Assembly (NCBI RefSeq): GCF_030532965.1
Contig: NZ_JAUNKC010000020.1
Span: forward strand, 1-55,849
DNA: 55,849 nucleotides
DNA from: Corynebacterium sp.
Lineage (GTDB): Bacteria > Actinomycetota > Actinomycetes > Mycobacteriales > Mycobacteriaceae
Direction of reading: 5' to 3'
Shown one piece after another: positions 51,401 to 55,849 of this stretch; the first letter of the stretch is position 1; every line of letters begins with the position of its first letter. The translations under genes were made by a program, and so were the position numbers. The notes beneath the pieces were generated by a model that worked only from the letters and a program-made list of their open reading frames with translations, ran no database searches and was not told the DNA's origin.

Positions 51401-54250
51401 AACCGTCACTGAACATGTATTGCCAACAGGAATCTGCAACTCACCAGCGCCGTTTGTCACTAAATCTTTATGCTGCCCATTAAATCGCAATGCCGTCGGA
51501 ACACCCGCTGCCACGGTGGTGGAACCAGCCAATACAATGGTGAGCGGACCATTCGGACCATCGAGCGTGGTGACGCCGCAATTGTATTGCAGCGGGTAGG
51601 CGGAGATAGTCGAATGGTGCGCGGCGGGACCAACATTGGTAATGGCTACCCGTAATGGTGCCGTTTTATGAATGTACTTGCTGGTTAACACCACTTTGTT
51701 TACACCCGGTTTCAACGGTTGGATGTGGTGTGGTGAATTCCGGATAGCTTGTTTTGCCTGGGAGTTTGTCAGAGTGTAGCGGGTACTACCGTCTACACGT
51801 TCCACGGTGGTTTCACCTTCTTGGACCACCCCGTTCGGCAAGGTTGGGTCCACTTCCCACACGAAACAGGTGGCATCGTATGGGATATGGGACGTTGTTT
51901 GCGGGTTCGCGGTGGCATTGATCCGGCCCTCCAGGGGGTGATCAATGCCAGGAATGTAGCACCGCCATTGAACCACGGAGGAAGTAGCAGTTAGTCGGCT
52001 TGCAGCCGGGCCGGTATTGATCTTGGAGATTTCCAGTACGTTGTTTTCTAGACGCAACCGGGGTTTAACCGTCATATTAATGACTGCGTCAGAGACAGTG
52101 CTGTCCGGCAGTCGAATATCAAAAGTGAAAACACCATCCTTTGGATTGCCTTGCAACACCCCAGGTATTTCTTGGTTGTTGTACTCCAGCGACACCGAAT
52201 CAATATAACCAACCCGCTTTTCCTCCTGGCTGCGGTTTTGGTCATAGGTGATAATACATGTCTTGTTTATCGCCAATGCTTCATTAACCGGCAAAAAACG
52301 CGACATGTGGTGATAGGTCAACTCCGCAATATGTTCAGGCAAGTTTTCGCAACGAAAACTAATACGAGCATCATGATTGTCATGCCGTACAGATCTTGTT
52401 TCAGAATCAATATATGACAGCTCAGACTTCAATTGAACATTAATCTTGTCGTTCACAACCTCGGAATGAGATACCAATTGTGTGGTCGTTGTTCCAACAG
52501 CAATCGCTTCGTGCGGCGACACAACGGTATTGTTGACCCGATACGTCAATTTCTGGGTTGCTGGTCCACCAGTCTCGGTAACTGTACACCGGGCGCCAAT
52601 TGGCAAATTAGTGATGTTGAAACTTCTACCAGCCTGCACCGTTCGACTACCAGATAAAAGGCGCGGAGCTACGAACTCATACCCCACCAGAAACTGAGGA
52701 TCAGGAGGTTCGCAATTCCACTCAAACCGAAAATCCTCTTCTCGAACATTTGAGTGTTTTGTCTTAGAAACTCTAATTACCCCAGTGCGTGGATATCTCT
52801 CTCCCCAGATAACGGTGCACTCAACAATACCGTCTTCAGGAACATCAACAGACGCCGTTGTTTGTGGCCTATTTGATTCAGTCGTTATTTCTGCAGGTAT
52901 TGGCACTTTTTCTGCACCGGGTCTTTGTTGCTTTGTGCAATGCCATTCGGGCCGGTACCGAGCTAGAACTTGCTCATCATTGCTAACGGTTTTAGACACA
53001 GTTGAGAAAAATTCAAGTTTTTGTCCGGCAGTCCCAATGAAGCTAGAACCTTTTTGCGCTGGATTGGTCCTACTCAATACCGTCTGAGTGCTCCCTAATG
53101 GTGACCGTACACCAGTTGTGGCATCAACAACCCGAGTTTCTATTCTAAAATCGGAATGTCTAATCTTACGCCCAGACGCATCCAAAACTTCATTTTCTGC
53201 TTGCCGCGTTACTTGGACGTTGGCACTGACTGTACGTACTTGTACAGCAAAAGCGACTCCCTGATTTTGAATACCACCAAGCGTTACTTCAAAGTCCTTA
53301 GGATTTTCAACTTTTGCAAAGAAAATACCACTACGCTGCGCACCACGGTGACCGGGACGGGCCGTACCACCCAAGCAGTACAAATCATACTGATAATCTA
53401 TTGTCCTTCCGGCTTCTCTCTCCGATTGGGAAAAATCTGTTTTTATCCCACCACCGCAAGTTGGGGCAGCTGGTATTCCTGAATTTTGTGGAGCTTCGGC
53501 CGAAGGAAGCTGAGTAAATCTACCGCCTGCAAAGGATTTCAAACCGATAAATTCTGGAGCAGAATTAACCCGATCGTTTGTCGTCGATTCACCGTCTGCT
53601 ACGATCAGTGAGAACTGTGGACGCTGCCCATCAATGTGCTCAAACCTAATATTCGAAAATCGAATCCTCGGATTAATCCCTGTTGACGTAGAACGCTGTC
53701 GCCTAGTGGTACCAAGCACGGGTTCATGATCGCTTCCGGATTCTGGAACAAAAAACCTATGATGCACACCATCAGCCTCGACTGTACGACCGAATAGAGC
53801 TTTATCCCAAGTAATTTTCGTGGCAGTATCCACATAACGATCACCGCTACGATTCCGGATACTAGAAGTCGTTGGATTAAAGGACTCGCTTCCCACAACT
53901 AGATCGCGCGCCTGCATAGATCTAATTTCTGAGCCTTTGTCAAGCACATTGACTTTGAACCGTAATACATATGGGTCTAGCCGAATTTCCATGTCCGACC
54001 CAACGGAGCGGGCTTGTTCGAAATCAAAGTCCTTGAAGTTGATCCAACATAATGATTCATTTAATTCGCTCGTCGCCCCCGTGAATTCGCGAAACTGACA
54101 TTTGGCTGGGTCGAATGATTGTGTGTTTGACTGAGCACGCACTGTCGGTGCAAATACAACACTTTGTCCCATTAGCCCAAGCAGCACTACCGTAACAAAG
54201 ATGGCAATATCAGCCAGAATGTGACGTATCCGCAACGTAAGAGTCGGCAT
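48446..54250 (-). CDS. giant LPDTG-anchored surface protein with DUF5979-like repeats (probable pilus tip or adhesin)
   Basis: 1934 residues. Signal peptide in 1-42 (IFVTVVLLGLMGQSVVFA...VRAQ). The N-terminal region (about 45-330) begins CQFREFTGA...CWINFKDFDF, reminiscent of CshA-like fibril N-termini (tentative). From about 330 to 1750 come many Ig-like DUF5979/CnaB-like modules, each with a C-x-V-T or C-T-V/I-x-E strand (RCTVTETG, CTITESQ, CKVAARN). LPDTG (1898-1902), a hydrophobic helix and RSARSE end it. AAGGAG lies seven bases before the ATG. It follows the minor pilin by 29 bases. No von Willebrand A domain, usual in SpaC/SpaF tips, was recognised. The 5' part looks AT-richer than the 3' part. 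Confidence 0.88.
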   Translation of the reverse strand: MPTLTLRIRHILADIAIFVTVVLLGLMGQSVVFAPTVRAQSNTQSFDPAKCQFREFTGATSELNESLCWINFKDFDFEQARSVGSDMEIRLDPYVLRFKVNVLDKGSEIRSMQARDLVVGSESFNPTTSSIRNRSGDRYVDTATKITWDKALFGRTVEADGVHHRFFVPESGSDHEPVLGTTRRQRSTSTGINPRIRFSNIRFEHIDGQRPQFSLIVADGESTTNDRVNSAPEFIGLKSFAGGRFTQLPSAEAPQNSGIPAAPTCGGGIKTDFSQSEREAGRTIDYQYDLYCLGGTARPGHRGAQRSGIFFAKVENPKDFEVTLGGIQNQGVAFAVQVRTVSANVQVTRQAENEVLDASGRKIRHSDFRIETRVVDATTGVRSPLGSTQTVLSRTNPAQKGSSFIGTAGQKLEFFSTVSKTVSNDEQVLARYRPEWHCTKQQRPGAEKVPIPAEITTESNRPQTTASVDVPEDGIVECTVIWGERYPRTGVIRVSKTKHSNVREEDFRFEWNCEPPDPQFLVGYEFVAPRLLSGSRTVQAGRSFNITNLPIGARCTVTETGGPATQKLTYRVNNTVVSPHEAIAVGTTTTQLVSHSEVVNDKINVQLKSELSYIDSETRSVRHDNHDARISFRCENLPEHIAELTYHHMSRFLPVNEALAINKTCIITYDQNRSQEEKRVGYIDSVSLEYNNQEIPGVLQGNPKDGVFTFDIRLPDSTVSDAVINMTVKPRLRLENNVLEISKINTGPAASRLTATSSVVQWRCYIPGIDHPLEGRINATANPQTTSHIPYDATCFVWEVDPTLPNGVVQEGETTVERVDGSTRYTLTNSQAKQAIRNSPHHIQPLKPGVNKVVLTSKYIHKTAPLRVAITNVGPAAHHSTISAYPLQYNCGVTTLDGPNGPLTIVLAGSTTVAAGVPTALRFNGQHKDLVTNGAGELQIPVGNTCSVTVDRLWLPPGIGAQVPVVPNVEIQEGDNTVNAEVNYTYLGEGLTVAATFGTNPELAQPIPTAVVCSRPGIIGIFSRVFELSPDSPRVQFTPEEVPAASDCAVTMAEDSGNRSLDGRRALSVRSLGLTGLADTNVTDNRKLEVYRIRIPDENSVINIQADYEYVMRTVGFAVTNVEKRPELGVFADYPETQNFEPNASITCQLPNGTEQQHVVSMGRDPAAAQITVPAFSQCNASQGAVQLPDTVTVETASVTLERTGDSTIGFAATEDNQEVRFTNTFDRAATSITVATSFDVPNNAAVGGTVIPATATAAATVTCTHGGREVFNRQVDLQPGDNPVADVPAGLECKVAARNAALEVGFTVDGAQDQRTAYLDPAVRWTITDGGQTSEASGSDAADETTNASPSFRTVTDHGGTGNANRVSYAARYQWRMGQVDFAKKVTGAVNHLDALKRAARDLEFSFTATCASPDATAVDSSGLLATMPLSRFTGTDAVAVGKMRAPIGSVCTITESQDQQLPQGFSITPQPDAQVTASLDDATPQRLTMTNHVTRATTPYEVIVATAGEDSLRHGDTQLQFHCVHDGHKVDIAVPTVTVAGAKQPHLLQLTDLSRVAMDTDNPVYHLPIGAKCTVTAGGSALDPRPELKAVGSPAHRVPPTVFALGDKVVRNQPDGDVAEFGDYSIDDGILAAWNKHSFTFTVDELTDVDSVPLFAISQLIRDKVDVTVGKTIAGTAPKTEFPVAVDCGTAVSAGDVSPRRDLRVTDVPVGSACSITETHGGTGDGSTPTVDWDFGAGLVAQQPPQNETALVTVQPVAEVGDSSADTDRWRMGIRNSYPQLSLTRSIAGAGILGAIVLPPDATTATVEYTVRNDGATPLRGIMISEDNSPLAGCTVPDLNPGASHTCYKDMTLAQPGVMETHEGHATAAATDTHNRLTATASTTVIRLPLGGAWQLPDTGVRTLVLILLLGLAVLGFAVVRYIRSARSEAVS

Positions 54251-54279
54251 GATCAATCTCCTTTTCTAGCCAATTAGCC

Positions 54280-55503
54280 TTAAACCGTATAAGAATTGCC
54301 GGGACGCTGACTCCGAATAATCCGCCATCCAAGAAACAGAAGAAGAGCGCCGAATCCAATAAACAGAGTTAACGCTGAACCAGTATTCGCCAAGGATAAG
54401 CGCTCGTTTTTCGCATGTATGGTATTGGAATTTCCACTTCCCGAGTTAATTCCCGCATCGGATTCCTCGAAAAGCGGTTCAAGATTTGGCCGGGTTCGCG
54501 TCACAATGACACGAACGACATTAGATTCCACTGCTTGGCTAAAGTTCGGGTCAGAATCGGGATTTCGTCCATCGGTATATAGATAAGCTTTATTGACCAA
54601 AACATGCCGCTCTGGATACCAATCATCAGTTTGCACGGTTAAGGTGGCTCGAACCGTAATTAGCGGGTTATGTATGCGTAACTGGGCTAGTGTTTCCAAT
54701 CCAATTCGATCAAGTTCCACTTCCACCCGAGCACCGTTAACCCGGACCGCATGGCTTAGTAGTACTCCGGGTTCCGATCTGTCATTAAATTTTGCATCCG
54801 AAGTGCTCAAAGACACAGCCTGATACGCATGCACGTTGACCCCCACAAGCTCTTGCCCGTCTACTAGTTCATCAATAAATAAGAACCGATGCAGCCGATT
54901 GTTAGCGTCGGGTAACGGAACGTTTGCATCTAGCGCGTAGCGGAGAGTCCCGCTAGAAGAAACGACCTCGCGGTCCGCATGTTTAATGAGAATTTGCGGT
55001 TGGTGTTTTGTATGAATTTCTACCACATCTGAAAAAGCATCGGTCGGTACAGATACTACAAATGGTTCTGTAACTGAATAAGCTATATCGCCGCGCCTAA
55101 ATGGCTGTTCCTCCACAACGTATACTCCTGCTGATAAACCCATAAAAGACGCCACGGCGTGACCATTTTTGTAAACTGTTCTTTCGAACCGATCAACACC
55201 AATCCGCGGTAACCGAATCGCTGCGCGTAAATCCAATTCCGACAGCTGTTTTTGGCCTTCTTCAGTGGTGGGGTCAATGTTGCTTACCTTGCGTAATCTG
55301 AAACTAACCCCTTCCTGCACAACACCCGGGTAACCAGATTCGCTGATTGTCTTATATACTTGAACGGAATACGGCCCAGCCAATTCGTTAGCTCTAGCGT
55401 TCACCGTTGAAACCATGACGAACAGGCCTACTAAAATTGCGCAACTTAACAACACATTGAGTTGCAATCCGACTGAAAAAATAGGCAGTTTCGTTTTCAT
55501 CAT
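54280..55503 (-). CDS. pilin-like surface protein with LANTG sorting signal
   Basis: 407 residues (ATG at 55503 or the adjacent ATG at 55500). Signal anchor LQLNVLLSCAILVGLFVMV...NARA, a CnaB-like N-terminal domain with the E-box AGVYVVEEQPF, then a DUF-like middle. It ends LANTG (371-375), a hydrophobic helix and RSQRPGNS. The LPxTG proline is replaced by alanine. No pilin motif (W...VYPK) is visible, which fits a minor pilin or wall anchor. The start overlaps the broken sortase stop (ATGA), showing it once followed an intact sortase gene in one operon. Confidence 0.85.
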   Translation of the reverse strand: MMKTKLPIFSVGLQLNVLLSCAILVGLFVMVSTVNARANELAGPYSVQVYKTISESGYPGVVQEGVSFRLRKVSNIDPTTEEGQKQLSELDLRAAIRLPRIGVDRFERTVYKNGHAVASFMGLSAGVYVVEEQPFRRGDIAYSVTEPFVVSVPTDAFSDVVEIHTKHQPQILIKHADREVVSSSGTLRYALDANVPLPDANNRLHRFLFIDELVDGQELVGVNVHAYQAVSLSTSDAKFNDRSEPGVLLSHAVRVNGARVEVELDRIGLETLAQLRIHNPLITVRATLTVQTDDWYPERHVLVNKAYLYTDGRNPDSDPNFSQAVESNVVRVIVTRTRPNLEPLFEESDAGINSGSGNSNTIHAKNERLSLANTGSALTLFIGFGALLLFLGWRIIRSQRPGNSYTV

Positions 55504-55805
55504 AATTCCATCGCCCCAATTGTTGATGGTGCATTTTGTCGTCGTACACCAAAGCCCATCCACCAAGCCAAATACCCAAAGATGCATGCTGATAGTGCCA
55601 CGGACAGCGTCATCCACCATTGCCACGGTAAAGTAGGTTGGTGCGACTGGTTGAAGTCATTAGGCACTTCCGTTCGTTGGCCACGTACCAACAACCGATG
55701 TGTATTAACTCCATACGGAGTGCAGGTGACCAAGGTGACGTAATCTTGATCTATTACCGGACGAATGTCCTCGATCTGATTTGGAAGAACCTTTTTATAG
55801 CGGTC
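55500..55805 (-). pseudogene. C-terminal part of a class C sortase, broken near 55800
   Basis: The frame YKKVLPNQIEDIRPV...YVTLVTCTPYGVNTHRLLV is a clear class C sortase C-terminus with the catalytic Cys (TCTPYG) and Arg, followed by a membrane helix (MTLSVALSACIFGYLAWWMGF). Going upstream it loses homology near residue DRY and meets an in-frame TGA at 55806-55808. The remaining window sequence (55806-55849) is GT-rich on the plus strand and not sortase-like. The His motif and N-terminus are therefore missing within this window. Insertion of a mobile element or a rearrangement is likely; the window ends too soon to say which. Confidence 0.8.
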
Positions 55806-55849
55806 TCATTTCAAAAGCTTAGGTTGTTTGGGTGTGTTGGTGGTGGGGT

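Overview
The window reads as a chromosome segment from a Corynebacterium-like actinobacterium. Reasons: a mycothiol synthase gene (mshD), a DtxR/IdeR-type iron box, irtAB-type siderophore uptake genes, a DUF3073 gene close to ygfZ and purM/purF, LPxTG pilins with class C sortases, frequent GTG starts, several apparently leaderless genes and tRNAs mostly without encoded CCA. The backbone is compact, with overlapping or near-touching gene ends. It is interrupted by several accessory blocks.

Layout. 0-2.5 kb: a small GNAT acetyltransferase and two translationally coupled YdcK-like left-handed beta-helix genes. 2.5-7.5 kb: tRNA-Phe and tRNA-Asp, then irtA-irtB behind an iron box, then a second identical tRNA-Asp and tRNA-Glu. 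The irtAB block therefore sits between 76-bp direct repeats inside what looks like a Glu-Asp-Phe tRNA operon. 7.6-19 kb: DUF1345 and DUF2335 membrane proteins, then a three-gene putative anti-phage cassette on the minus strand. It encodes a DrmD-like SNF2 helicase with a DUF3883 domain, a DUF1156 adenine methylase and a HEPN-DUF499 ATPase. The methylase is frameshifted in a run of nine G in its SAM-binding motif, so it may be phase-variable. 19.3-25.6 kb: an orphan excisionase-type HTH gene, a COG3044 ATPase, a TetR regulator, three paralogous small secreted proteins, a small membrane protein, a MntA/HepT pair whose toxin carries an in-frame stop, and tRNA-Lys.

25.7-45.5 kb is mainly metabolic backbone: an ascorbate-type PTS (IIC plus a IIA-IIB fusion), a succinyl-CoA:acetate CoA-transferase/acetyl-CoA hydrolase, dusB, mshD, an LmeA-like protein, diacylglycerol kinase, a nitrobindin-like protein, a pabC-like enzyme, ygfZ, DUF3073, a second coupled pair of YdcK-like genes, purM, purF, a sterol-carrier-like protein, a double-hotdog thioesterase and a hemolysin III/TrhA protein. 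Between the LmeA-like gene and the kinase lies a strictly periodic array of six 61-bp inverted-repeat units in two classes.

45.6-55.8 kb is a pilus locus on the minus strand: a broken class C sortase at the window edge, an LANTG minor pilin, a 1934-residue LPDTG surface protein, an LPATG major pilin and an intact class C sortase. Across the window the 12-mer GCGTCGAAAAGC (either strand) occurs 13 times exactly by eye. It is absent from the irtAB/defence block (2.1-21.0 kb) and from the pilus adhesin block (48.4-55.8 kb), so it looks like a genome signature that marks native DNA.
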